A stretch of 64,000 nt of DNA from contig JBQLZQ010000084.1 of the NCBI GenBank assembly GCA_052168355.1, positions 1 to 64,000 of the forward strand, read 5' to 3'. Positions within the stretch are counted from its first letter, which is position 1; the number at the start of each line of letters is the position of its first letter. The notes below the pieces were generated by a model. That model saw nothing but the letters and a program-made list of their open reading frames with translations. It was not told the DNA's origin and made no database searches. The translations under genes and the position numbers were made by a program. Origin of the DNA: JBQLZQ01 sp052168355. GTDB taxonomy: Bacteria > Pseudomonadota > Alphaproteobacteria > DSM-16000 > Inquilinaceae. This document shows positions 16,746 to 25,334 of the stretch, piece by piece.

Positions 16746-18533
16746 ATGGCCGAAGCCTATCCCATCACCGATCACACCTATGACGTCATCGTCGTAGGCG
16801 CCGGCGGCGCCGGCCTTCGCGCCACGTTCGGCATGGCCGAAAAGGGGCTCCGGACCGCCAACCTGACCAAGGTGTTCCCCACCCGCAGCCACACGGTGGC
16901 CGCCCAGGGCGGGGTTTCCGCGGCGCTGGGCAACATGGGCGACGACGACTGGCGCTGGCACATGTACGACACGGTCAAGGGGTCCGACTGGCTGGGCGAC
17001 CAGGACGCCATCGAGTACATGTGCCGCGAGGCGATTCCCGCGATCATCGAGCTGGAACATTACGGCCTGCCGTTCAGCCGAACGCCGGAAGGCAAGATCT
17101 ATCAGCGTGCCTTCGGCGGCATGACCACCCATTTCGGGGAGGGGCGGGCCTACCGCACCTGCGCCGCCGCCGACCGCACCGGCCACGCCATGCTGCACAC
17201 GCTGTATCAGCAGGCGCTCAAGCACGACGCCGAATTCTTTATCGAATACATCGCGCTCGACCTGATCATGGAGGACGGGGTCTGCCGGGGCGTCATGGCC
17301 TGGAACTTGGACGACGGGACGATCCATCGCTTCCGAGCCCATCAGGTGGTGCTGGCCACCGGCGGTTATGGCCGGGCCTATTTCTCCTGTACCTCGGCCC
17401 ACACCTGCACGGGCGACGGCAATGCCATGGTGGCGCGGGCCGGGCTGCCGCTGCAGGACATGGAATTCGTCCAGTTCCATCCGACCGGAATCTACGGCGC
17501 CGGTTGCCTCATCACCGAAGGCGTGCGCGGCGAGGGCGGGTACCTCACCAATTCGGAGGGGGAGCGGTTCATGGAACGCTATGCCCCCTCGGCCAAGGAT
17601 CTGGCGTCGCGCGACGTGGTCAGCCGGTCGATGACCATCGAGATCCGCGAAGGTCGCGGCGTCGGGGCGGAAAAGGACCACATCCATCTGCATCTGGAGC
17701 ATCTGGACCCGGCCATCATCCACGAGCGGCTGCCCGGTATCGCCGAAACGGCCAAGGTTTTCTCCGCCGTCGACGTGACGCGCGAACCCATCCCCGTGCT
17801 GCCGACGGTGCACTACAACATGGGCGGAATCCCGACCAACTACCGCTGCGAGGTCGTCAACCCGACCGACGCCGACCCCAATGCCGTGGTGCCGGGACTG
17901 ATGGCCATCGGCGAGGCGGCGTGCGTTTCGGTCCACGGCGCCAACCGGCTGGGTTCCAACTCGCTGCTGGATCTTGTGGTGTTCGGCCGCGCCGCCGCCA
18001 TACGCGCGGCCGAACTGGTCGAGCCGGGATCGTCCCACAAGGATTTGCCCGCCGACGCCGGCCAGCAGGCGCTGGACCGGCTGGACCGGGTGCGCCATCG
18101 CCCGGCCGAGGTCAAGACCGCCGACCTGCGCCTGGAAATGCAGAAAACCATGCAGAATCATTGCGCCGTCTTCCGCACCGGCGACCTGCTGGAGGAAGGC
18201 GTGGCGGCGCTGGACAAGACCTGGAACAAGCGGCCGGGCCTGGGGGTTACCGACAAGTCGATGATCTGGAACAGCGATCTGGTGGAAACGCTGGAGCTCG
18301 ACAATCTGATGTATCAGGCCGTGGCGACCCTCCATTCGGCGGTCAACCGGCAGGAAAGCCGCGGCGCCCACGCCCGCGAGGACTATTCCGAGCGCGACGA
18401 CGACGGCTGGATGAAGCATTCGGTGATCTGGGTCGATGAAAACGGCGACAGCAAAATCGGCTACCGGCCGGTCCACCTCAACCCGCTGACCAACGACGTG
18501 CAGTCCTTCCCGCCCAAGGCGCGGGTATACTAA
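16746..18533 (+). CDS. sdhA: succinate dehydrogenase flavoprotein subunit
   Basis: Catalytic subunit that oxidises succinate to fumarate in the TCA cycle and passes electrons through SdhB to quinone. The 595-residue protein has the FAD dinucleotide fold VIVVGAGGAGLRATFG (14-29), the covalent-FAD histidine His49 in RSHTVAAQGG, the EFVQFHPTG segment, the catalytic arginine region and the HGANRLGSNSLLDL segment of the flavin domain. Full length; third gene of sdhCDAB. Confidence 0.97.
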   Translation: MAEAYPITDHTYDVIVVGAGGAGLRATFGMAEKGLRTANLTKVFPTRSHTVAAQGGVSAALGNMGDDDWRWHMYDTVKGSDWLGDQDAIEYMCREAIPAIIELEHYGLPFSRTPEGKIYQRAFGGMTTHFGEGRAYRTCAAADRTGHAMLHTLYQQALKHDAEFFIEYIALDLIMEDGVCRGVMAWNLDDGTIHRFRAHQVVLATGGYGRAYFSCTSAHTCTGDGNAMVARAGLPLQDMEFVQFHPTGIYGAGCLITEGVRGEGGYLTNSEGERFMERYAPSAKDLASRDVVSRSMTIEIREGRGVGAEKDHIHLHLEHLDPAIIHERLPGIAETAKVFSAVDVTREPIPVLPTVHYNMGGIPTNYRCEVVNPTDADPNAVVPGLMAIGEAACVSVHGANRLGSNSLLDLVVFGRAAAIRAAELVEPGSSHKDLPADAGQQALDRLDRVRHRPAEVKTADLRLEMQKTMQNHCAVFRTGDLLEEGVAALDKTWNKRPGLGVTDKSMIWNSDLVETLELDNLMYQAVATLHSAVNRQESRGAHAREDYSERDDDGWMKHSVIWVDENGDSKIGYRPVHLNPLTNDVQSFPPKARVY

Positions 18534-18560
18534 AAAGACCCTCGGAGACAGATCGCCGCC

Positions 18561-19340
18561 ATGGCCGAATTCGCCCTGCCCGCCAATTCCCGAATCTCGT
18601 CGGGCCGCACCCATGCCGCCCCGACCGGGGCCAAGCGGACGAAGAGCTTTGCCATTTATCGCTGGAGCCCGGACGACGACGACAACCCGCGGCTCGACAC
18701 CTTCGAGGTCGATCTCGACCGCTGCGGGCCGATGGTGTTGGACGCGCTCATCCACATCAAGAACGACGTCGATTCCACCGTGACCTTCCGCCGCTCCTGC
18801 CGCGAGGGCATCTGCGGGTCGTGCGCCATGAATATCGACGGGACCAACACGCTGGCCTGCCTGAAGCCCATCGACTCGGTGACGGACACGGTCAAGATCT
18901 ATCCGCTGCCGCACATGCCGGTGGTCAAGGATCTGGTTCCCGATCTGAACCACGCCTACGCCCAGTACGCCTCGGTCAAGCCGTGGCTGCAGACGGACGG
19001 GGCCCCGCCGCCCGACCGCGAGCGGCTGCAGACGCCCGAGGAACAGAAGGAAATCGACGAGCCCAGCGCCTGCATTCTGTGCTTCTGCTGCACCACGTCG
19101 TGCCCCAGCTATTGGTGGGGCGGGGAACGGTATCTGGGCCCCGCCGTGCTGCTCCAGGCCTATCGCTGGCTGACCGACAGCCGGGACCAGAAAACCGGTG
19201 AGCGGCTGGACGAGCTGGAGGATCCCTTCAAGCTCTACCGGTGCCACACCATCATGAACTGCACCAAGACCTGCCCCAAGGGCCTCAACCCGGCCCGCGC
19301 CATCGGCGAAATCAAGAAGATGATGGTCGCCCGGCGGTAG
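18561..19340 (+). CDS. sdhB: succinate dehydrogenase iron-sulfur subunit
   Basis: Carries electrons from SdhA to quinone through three Fe-S clusters. The 259-residue protein has the [2Fe-2S] cysteines at 80, 85, 88 and 100, the second set in CILCFCCTTSCP (171-182), and the last set at Cys228, Cys234 and Cys238 (CHTIMNCTKTCPKG). All cluster ligands are present. Last gene of the sdh operon; the homospermidine synthase gene follows after 64 bases containing two hairpins. Confidence 0.97.
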   Translation: MAEFALPANSRISSGRTHAAPTGAKRTKSFAIYRWSPDDDDNPRLDTFEVDLDRCGPMVLDALIHIKNDVDSTVTFRRSCREGICGSCAMNIDGTNTLACLKPIDSVTDTVKIYPLPHMPVVKDLVPDLNHAYAQYASVKPWLQTDGAPPPDRERLQTPEEQKEIDEPSACILCFCCTTSCPSYWWGGERYLGPAVLLQAYRWLTDSRDQKTGERLDELEDPFKLYRCHTIMNCTKTCPKGLNPARAIGEIKKMMVARR

Positions 19341-19362
19341 ACAGAACGGCTGTTTTGACTAC

Positions 19363-19400
19363 GGTAACGCCCCCGCCGACGTTACCAAGGGGTGCCCCTT
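19363..19400 (+). promoter_or_regulatory. tandem hairpins directly before homospermidine synthase
   Basis: GGTAACG (19363-19369) pairs with CGTTACC (19380-19386). The next base begins AAGGGG-TG-CCCCTT (19387-19400), whose left arm is the only Shine-Dalgarno-like sequence before ATG 19405. The second hairpin could hide the ribosome-binding site. Confidence 0.5.
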
Positions 19401-19404
19401 CGTC

Positions 19405-20823
19405 ATGAACGATTATCCGAAACACGCCGCGCTTTCCGGCAGGTTGGTCATTGTCGGCTTCGGCAGCATCGGTCAGGGCGTCCTGCCCTTGATCCTGCGC
19501 CATATCGACATCGCGCCCGACCGTATCGCCGTCGTCACCGCGGAAGAGGCCGGGCGGGCCGAGGCGGAGGAGTACGGCGTGGCCTTTCGGGTCGAACCAT
19601 TGACCCCGGGCAACTACCGGGCCGTGCTGAGCCCCATGCTGGATCCCGGCGACTTCCTGCTCAACCTGTCGGTGGACGTCGCCAGCCTGGCGCTCATCGA
19701 TTTTGCCCGCGACAAGGGGTGCCTCTATCTCGATACCTGCATCGAGCCCTGGAGCGGCGGCTACAACGATCCGTCCCTGTCGCCGTCCCTGCGGTCCAAC
19801 TATGCGCTGCGTCAGGCGGTGCTGGACCGGCGGGCGGAGCGGCCGGGCGGCCCGACGGCCGTGATCACCCACGGCGCCAACCCCGGTCTGGTCTCGCATT
19901 TTCTAAAGCAGGCCCTGCTGAACGTCGCGCGCGACGCCGGTCTGGACGCGTCGCCACCGGCCGATCGCGCCGGATGGGCCGCGCTGTCCCGGCGTGTCGG
20001 CGTCAAGACGGTCCATATCGCCGAACGGGACACCCAGGTTGCCGATCAACCCAAGCAGGTGGGTGAGTTCGTCAATACATGGTCGATCGACGGCTTCGTC
20101 GGCGAGGGCTGCCAGCCAGCCGAACTGGGATGGGGCGGTCACGAACGGCACTGGCCCGAAGACGCGCGGCGTCACGAGTTTGGCAGCGGCTGCGCCATCT
20201 ATCTGGACAGGCCCGGCGCCGCCACGCGGGTTCGCACCTGGACGCCCGCCGAAGGGCCGTTCCACGGGTTCCTGGTCACCCACAACGAATCGATCTCGAT
20301 CGCCGATTATTTCACCGAAACCAGGGACGGACAGGTGACCTATCGGCCGACTGTGCATTACGCCTACCATCCCTGCGACGACGCGGTTCTGTCACTGCAC
20401 GAACTGGCCGGCAAGAATTGGCAAATGCAGGACACCAAGCGCCTGCTGATGGATGAGATCGTGTCCGGCGTGGACGAGCTTGGCGTTCTGCTCATGGGGC
20501 CGGCGAAAGGCGCGTACTGGTACGGCTCGCAACTGTCCATCGACGAGGCGCGAGCCCTGGCGCCGTTCAACAACGCCACCAGCCTGCAGGTGACGGCCGC
20601 GGTTCTGGCGGGCATGGTCTGGGCCATCGAGAACCCGGAGGCTGGCATCGTCGAGCCCGACGAAATCGACTTTCGGCGGATCCTGGACGTGGCGGGGCCC
20701 TATCTCGGCCCTGTCGTCGGGGTTTATACCGATTGGACCCCTCTGGACGATCGCGGCGCGCTGTTCGACGAACACACCGACCCCGACGATCCCTGGCAGT
20801 TTCTCAACATCCGGGTGGTCTGA
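19405..20823 (+). CDS. hss: homospermidine synthase
   Basis: Makes sym-homospermidine from putrescine (or spermidine plus putrescine) with NAD as a bound redox carrier; a common polyamine enzyme in alphaproteobacteria. The 472-residue protein has the Rossmann start GRLVIVGFGSIGQGVLPL, the NLSVDVASLALIDFAR segment, the long CLYLDTCIEPWSGGY region, THGANPGLVSHFLKQAL, and a C-terminal part with THNESISIADYF. It is full length. It is the only polyamine gene in the window. Confidence 0.93.
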   Translation: MNDYPKHAALSGRLVIVGFGSIGQGVLPLILRHIDIAPDRIAVVTAEEAGRAEAEEYGVAFRVEPLTPGNYRAVLSPMLDPGDFLLNLSVDVASLALIDFARDKGCLYLDTCIEPWSGGYNDPSLSPSLRSNYALRQAVLDRRAERPGGPTAVITHGANPGLVSHFLKQALLNVARDAGLDASPPADRAGWAALSRRVGVKTVHIAERDTQVADQPKQVGEFVNTWSIDGFVGEGCQPAELGWGGHERHWPEDARRHEFGSGCAIYLDRPGAATRVRTWTPAEGPFHGFLVTHNESISIADYFTETRDGQVTYRPTVHYAYHPCDDAVLSLHELAGKNWQMQDTKRLLMDEIVSGVDELGVLLMGPAKGAYWYGSQLSIDEARALAPFNNATSLQVTAAVLAGMVWAIENPEAGIVEPDEIDFRRILDVAGPYLGPVVGVYTDWTPLDDRGALFDEHTDPDDPWQFLNIRVV

Positions 20824-20830
20824 GCCGGCA

Positions 20831-22015
20831 TCAGGACCCAGGTCCGGGCAGATCGCGTTCCAGGGAGTCGCGCAGCCGGGCGCCGATGCCGCGCAGGCGC
20901 TCCACCGGCTCGTTGGCGAAAACCAGCCGCAGATAGCGCCCGGCCCGGTCGTCGGCGCCCCAGCCGGTCATTGGCGTCGCCGCGATGCGCGCCCGCTCGA
21001 ACAGCCGTTTCGAGGCCTCGGCGGGCGCAAGGCCCATGGCCGCGGTATCGATCAGCATCGACCAGCCGCCCTGGGGGCGAACCACCGGAATGCCGTCCAG
21101 CTCAGCCAGGATCGTATCGCGCCTGGCCTCCCAAATCCGTACCGCCTCGGCGATGCCGTCATCGGGGCCGGTCAGGGCAGCCACGGCGCCGGGCATGGCG
21201 ATGCCGACCTGGCACACCACGTTGGACAGGCTGACCAGGGCGATGTCCGCCAGCAGGGATCGCGGCGCCACCACCCAGCCCACCCGCCAGCCGATCATGC
21301 GGTATTCCTTGGACACCGATCCCACGGTCACCGTCCGCGCGCCCAGGCCGTCATGGGCTGCCGGGTGCAGCAGCGGCAGCCCGTCGAACAGGATCCGCTC
21401 CATCGCCGCGTCGTACAGATGCCAGGCGCCGGTCCGGTCGCACAGATCGGCGATCGCGTCCCATTCCGCCGCCGTATGCACCAGGCCGGACGGCATCGAC
21501 GGGCTCATGGTCAGCACCACGCGGGTGCGGTCGCTGGCGGCCGACCGCAGCGCGTCGAGATCAAGCCGCCAAACCCCATCCACAACGCGCAGGGGCACAA
21601 AGCGTGGTACGCCGCCGGCGATGCGGACGCGGTTGATCAGGCCGGCATAGGCGGGATCGGTCAGCACCACCTCGTCGCCCGGCTCCAGCATGGCCAACAG
21701 GGCGTTGAGCACTCCCGACAGGCCGCCGGCCGTGATCAGGCAGTCCGTCCGCCAGTCATAGGGCCGTCCGCTCAGGTTCGAGACATGGGCGGTCGCCGCC
21801 TGGCGCAGCGCGTCCGTGCCCAAAAAGGGCAGATAGCTGTTGGCGTCGTCGCGGCCGACGGCGGCGCGCGTCGCCTCGATGGCGGCAGGTGGCGGGGGAA
21901 TGTCGGTGTCCAGGTTCTCCAGCCGCAGCATTTCCGGGTCGCCGGCGGCGTCGGCCGCGTTGCCCATGCGGTCGACGCCAATGCCAGGCACGTCGGCCAA
22001 ACGTGAAACACCCAT
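20831..22015 (-). CDS. class I/II aminotransferase, PLP-dependent
   Basis: 394-residue fold-type I aminotransferase. The Schiff-base lysine is Lys236 in VGSVSKEYRMIGWRVGW, the PLP-nitrogen aspartate is Asp202, and Arg residues near the end can bind a carboxylate. Two usual PLP contacts differ: the NPxNPTG motif reads SPSMPSG (171-177), with Met for Asn, and the DxxY motif reads DAAM, with Met205 for Tyr. GGGAGG precedes ATG 22015. It is divergent from a GntR regulator with a twin palindrome between them, so that regulator probably controls it. The substrate is unknown. Confidence 0.85.
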   Translation of the reverse strand: MGVSRLADVPGIGVDRMGNAADAAGDPEMLRLENLDTDIPPPPAAIEATRAAVGRDDANSYLPFLGTDALRQAATAHVSNLSGRPYDWRTDCLITAGGLSGVLNALLAMLEPGDEVVLTDPAYAGLINRVRIAGGVPRFVPLRVVDGVWRLDLDALRSAASDRTRVVLTMSPSMPSGLVHTAAEWDAIADLCDRTGAWHLYDAAMERILFDGLPLLHPAAHDGLGARTVTVGSVSKEYRMIGWRVGWVVAPRSLLADIALVSLSNVVCQVGIAMPGAVAALTGPDDGIAEAVRIWEARRDTILAELDGIPVVRPQGGWSMLIDTAAMGLAPAEASKRLFERARIAATPMTGWGADDRAGRYLRLVFANEPVERLRGIGARLRDSLERDLPGPGS

Positions 22016-22068
22016 GTGTTTTCCTCCCTTTACCGGAGCGATCCCTCCGGCAGACAACGCTAGCCAAA

Positions 22069-22100
22069 ATTGGATCCAATGTCCATAAATTGGATCCAAT
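22069..22100. promoter_or_regulatory. twin GntR-type operator
   Basis: Two identical 12-base perfect palindromes ATTGGATCCAAT lie at 22069-22080 and 22089-22100, centres 20 bases apart (about two helical turns), between the divergent aminotransferase and gntR genes. Spacing and symmetry fit two dimers of a GntR/FCD regulator bound on one face of the DNA. Confidence 0.75.
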
Positions 22101-22161
22101 ATGAGTCGCCGTCACGGTCTTTCCCGCTTGCGCCGCCGGAAAAACCGGACAATCGTCCGCC

Positions 22162-22860
22162 ATGACCAGTCTTGACGCCCTGATCGCCACGGTGGAGCCG
22201 CACCGCACCGATGCCGCCTTCGTGCACCGCGTGCTGCGGCAGGCGATCATCGACGGCGTTCTGGAGGCCGGGCGGAAGCTGCGCCAGGAGCATCTGGCGG
22301 CCCGGCTGGGCACCAGCCGCATGCCGGTGCGCGAGGCGCTGCGCCAGCTCGAGGCGGAAGGCCTGGTGACGTTCGAGGCGCACAAAGGGGCGGCGGTCGC
22401 CGTCCTTTCGGCCGCCGACCTGCGCGAGATCTATGAAATGCGGGTCGGCGCCGAGACGATGGCCCTGAAACACGCGATGCGCCGCATGACGCCGGATGCC
22501 CTCGCCGAGGCCGATGCGGCGCAGGACGCCGGACGCCAGGCACCGTTGGCCGACTTCGGGCTTTGGAACCGGCGGTTCCACATGGCGCTGTACGCGCCGG
22601 CCGCGCGGCCGCGCCTGCTGGCCCACATCGCCGGTCTCAACGACGCCGCCGACCGGTATCTGCGCCTGGCGGTCAGTCAGCTCGACTACGCCGAACGCTC
22701 CCATGCCGAGCATCGCGCCATCCTGGAGGCGTGCCGGCGCGGCGATGCCGACCGGGCGATGGCGCTGCTGGCGGCCCACATCGAAACCGCCGGGCGTACC
22801 CTGACCGATTTTCTGAAGCGGCGCCGGACCGACGGACGGGACGTCGGCGCGGGGAAATGA
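22162..22860 (+). CDS. GntR-family (FCD domain) transcriptional regulator
   Basis: 232-residue regulator. The N-terminal winged helix carries HLAARLGTSRMPVREALRQLEAEGLV (about 50-75). The all-helical FCD ligand domain shows the metal or ligand histidines in NRRFHMALY, RSHAEHRAIL and LLAAHIETAG, suggesting a metal-assisted carboxylate ligand. It is divergent from the aminotransferase, and both flank a twin ATTGGATCCAAT operator, so it likely represses itself and the aminotransferase. The ligand could be the aminotransferase substrate or product. Confidence 0.9.
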   Translation: MTSLDALIATVEPHRTDAAFVHRVLRQAIIDGVLEAGRKLRQEHLAARLGTSRMPVREALRQLEAEGLVTFEAHKGAAVAVLSAADLREIYEMRVGAETMALKHAMRRMTPDALAEADAAQDAGRQAPLADFGLWNRRFHMALYAPAARPRLLAHIAGLNDAADRYLRLAVSQLDYAERSHAEHRAILEACRRGDADRAMALLAAHIETAGRTLTDFLKRRRTDGRDVGAGK

Positions 22861-23061
22861 CGCGCCGTTCCGGCGCCGGCCGGGGCTGCCCTCCGCGGCC
22901 CAGCGGCGCCGATGGGTCAGGCGGTTTTCAAACAACGGCGCGTTCTGCTAGGCTCCGCGACACAAGCTAACAATAGGGAACCAACTGACCCGTAGGGCGG
23001 ATGCATCGCCGCCGGCGGGTTTGGCGTTTTCGCGTCTGCACGTTTACCGGGGAGAGAGATC

Positions 23062-23931
23062 ATGTCGGGCGATACCGCCTCTCGCGATATCAACGAGGCC
23101 AAGGCAAATATGGATCACATCTACGATCAGCCCGATCCGAGAGCCTATTTCCGCGAACTTCGAAAGCACGGCTATGCCATTCCCGGTGCCGCGAAGCCGA
23201 TTTTCCAGAAGCTGATCTCCTGCCTGCGACATCAGCGCAACGACACGGTCCATGTGCTCGATCTGGGGTGCTCATACGGTATCAACGCGGCGCTGCTGAA
23301 ACATGATCTGTCGATGCCGGACCTCTATGACCATTGGGGAACGCGCGACTCCTCCGAAATCGACTCTGACGGGCTTATCGCGTCCGATCTGGATTTTTTC
23401 AGCAGTCTCGACGAACAGGCGGACATCACGGTGACGGGTCTCGACCAGGCCGAGTCAGCCGTTTCTTTCGGACGAGAAACCGGTCTGCTGGACGATGGAC
23501 TTGCCATCAACCTCGAGACGGAGCCTCTGCCCGGCGCGGCGACGAAGACTTTGGCGAAGGTCGACCTGGTGACCTCGACAGGCTGCGTCGGATATGTGAC
23601 CGAGAGGAGCTTCGAGCGGCTGTTGCCCGCTCTGACGCAAGGACGGTCGCCGTGGATCGGCAACTTCGTGCTTCGAATATTCCCCTTCGACCCTATCGAG
23701 GACACGTTGAAGGAATGGGGTTACGTGACGGAGAAGCTCGAAGGGCGAACATTCGTCCAACGCGACTTCGTCTCGGAAGAGGAATGCGAACAGGTGCTTC
23801 AGCACCTGCGCAAGCGTGGCATTGACCCCGATGGCAAGGAAGGCAACGGCCAGCTTTTGGCCGAGTTCTACCTGTCACGGCCGGCGGATGACGTGGAGGC
23901 GGCACCCATCGAACGGCTGCTCGCGGCCTGA
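23062..23931 (+). CDS. class I SAM-dependent methyltransferase-like protein
   Basis: 289-residue protein with the SAM-binding glycine motif VHVLDLGCSYGINAALLK near residues 63-80 and a second strand ending in an acid (ITVTGLDQAESAVSFGRETGLL). The rest, including the DPIEDTLKEWGYVTEKLEG region, matches no substrate class I recognise. It stands alone: a GntR gene lies upstream and zapE downstream, both after gaps. A hand count of 60-base blocks at 23341 and 23461 gives about 55% G+C against about 77% just downstream at 24061, so it looks acquired. The GGGGAGAGAG before ATG 23062 supports the start. Confidence 0.7.
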   Translation: MSGDTASRDINEAKANMDHIYDQPDPRAYFRELRKHGYAIPGAAKPIFQKLISCLRHQRNDTVHVLDLGCSYGINAALLKHDLSMPDLYDHWGTRDSSEIDSDGLIASDLDFFSSLDEQADITVTGLDQAESAVSFGRETGLLDDGLAINLETEPLPGAATKTLAKVDLVTSTGCVGYVTERSFERLLPALTQGRSPWIGNFVLRIFPFDPIEDTLKEWGYVTEKLEGRTFVQRDFVSEEECEQVLQHLRKRGIDPDGKEGNGQLLAEFYLSRPADDVEAAPIERLLAA

Positions 23932-23949
23932 TCGGCCGCCTGCGACCCC

Positions 23950-23965
23950 GCCATCTCAAGATGGC
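23950..23965. terminator. short hairpin after the methyltransferase gene
   Basis: GCCATCT-CA-AGATGGC, 7 bases each side, begins 19 bases after the stop codon. There is no T tract. It may help end the transcript of this isolated gene. Confidence 0.35.
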
Positions 23966-24048
23966 GACCCGCTTTCCCCGTCGCGGCGGTTCGGCTAGGA
24001 CAGGGCGGTTCGGACCGATAACCGCCACCATTGCCGGCCACGCCCCCC

Positions 24049-25191
24049 ATGGATTCAGGACCTCTTGACGCCTATCGAGCCCTGCGCCGGGACGGCGCGC
24101 TCCAGGCCGACCCGGCCCAGCTTCTGGCCATGGAGAAGCTGCAGTCGCTGCACCGCGCCCTGCACGATTATGAACCGCGGGACGACCAGGGCGGCTGGCG
24201 CGCCCGTATGGGGCTGACCCGCCGGCCCGATCCGGCCCCCCAGGGCCTGTATCTGTTCGGCGGCGTGGGGCGCGGCAAGTCCATGCTGATGGATCTGTTC
24301 TTCAAGACCGCCCCGGTGGCGCGCAAACGGCGGGTGCACTTCCATGCCTTCATGCTGGAGGTTCACGACCGTCTCCATCAGTGGCGCCGGTCGGTCAGCA
24401 GCGATTTCGACAAGAAGCGCGGACGCCATATCGACGACCCCATGCCCAAGCTGGCCCGCCAGATCGCCGACGAGGCGTGGCTGCTGTGTTTCGATGAGTT
24501 CCATGTCGTCGATGTCGCCGACGCGATGATCCTGGGACGCCTGTTTACGTCCCTGTTCGATCTGGGGGTGGTGGTCGTCGCCACCTCCAACTGGGCCCCC
24601 GACGATCTCTACAAGGACGGGCTGCAGCGGGACCGGTTCCTGCCGTTCATCGCCCTGCTCAAGGAGCGGCTCGATGTCATGGAGCTGGACGGTGGGCTGG
24701 ACTATCGGCTGGCGCGGCTGCGCGACGCGCCCGTCTATTTCACCCCGCTCAACCGGCGCACGGCCGAGGCGCTGGCCTGCATCTTCGCGGACCTGACCGA
24801 TGGCGCCCAGGGCGCGCCGACGACGCTGCAGCTCAAGGGGCGGCGGCTCGAGGTGCCGCGCGCGGCCAAGGGCGTGGCCTGGTTCGACTTCGACGCGTTG
24901 TGTGGCCGGCCTCTGGGGGCGGAGGACTATCTGGCGTTGGCCGTCCATTTCCATACGGTGATCGTCGACGGCGTGCCGCGATTGACGGAGGAGCGCCGCA
25001 ACGAGGCCAAACGGTTCATCGTGCTGATCGACGCGCTGTACGAGCATCGCGCCAAGGCGGTCATCGCCGCCGAAGTCCCGGTCGACCGTATCTATGCCGC
25101 ATCCAGTCACGGGCTCGAATTCGAACGCACCGTCAGCCGCCTGGCGGAAATGCAGACCGGACCCTATCTGGAGTCCCGACACATGACCTGA
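24049..25191 (+). CDS. zapE: cell division protein ZapE (AFG1-like ATPase)
   Basis: 380-residue P-loop ATPase of the AFG1/ZapE family, linked in bacteria to Z-ring function and in mitochondria to turnover of respiratory subunits. Walker A is GGVGRGKSMLMDLFF near residues 75-89, Walker B is WLLCFDEFHVVD, and VVATSNWAPDDLY follows as the sensor region. ATG 24049 (MDSGPLDAYRALR) is the normal family start. It lies directly before mdh and the TCA gene block, a common alphaproteobacterial arrangement. Confidence 0.93.
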   Translation: MDSGPLDAYRALRRDGALQADPAQLLAMEKLQSLHRALHDYEPRDDQGGWRARMGLTRRPDPAPQGLYLFGGVGRGKSMLMDLFFKTAPVARKRRVHFHAFMLEVHDRLHQWRRSVSSDFDKKRGRHIDDPMPKLARQIADEAWLLCFDEFHVVDVADAMILGRLFTSLFDLGVVVVATSNWAPDDLYKDGLQRDRFLPFIALLKERLDVMELDGGLDYRLARLRDAPVYFTPLNRRTAEALACIFADLTDGAQGAPTTLQLKGRRLEVPRAAKGVAWFDFDALCGRPLGAEDYLALAVHFHTVIVDGVPRLTEERRNEAKRFIVLIDALYEHRAKAVIAAEVPVDRIYAASSHGLEFERTVSRLAEMQTGPYLESRHMT

Positions 25192-25222
25192 TCGGGGCAA
25201 TACCTTCACCCTGGAGTCGGCC

Positions 25223-25251
25223 TTGCCCTACCGGGCGATTCGCGTTAGGTA
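25223..25251 (+). promoter_or_regulatory. candidate promoter of the mdh-suc block
   Basis: TTGCCC (25223-25228) and TAGGTA (25246-25251) with a 17-base spacer. Matches are modest. A hairpin GGGCTTG/CAAGCCC (25276-25294) lies in the resulting leader, before mdh. Confidence 0.3.
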
Positions 25252-25334
25252 ACCGGCGCGGAACGCAAGGGTAGCGGGCTTGTCGCCCAAGCCCTCGCCC
25301 AGCCTCCCCGCGGTCTCTCTTGAGGAACGCATTT

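Noticed and set aside
16200..19247. Very long open frame antisense to sdhC-sdhD-sdhA-sdhB (over 1000 codons)
   Set aside because: It is a mirror of G+C-rich codon bias in real genes on the other strand; low-complexity His/Gly/Arg-rich translation and no motif.
23944..23959. 16-base match GACCCCGCCATCTCAA shared with the rplU leader (about 60008)
   Set aside because: About one such match is expected by chance in 64 kb of biased sequence and the contexts differ.
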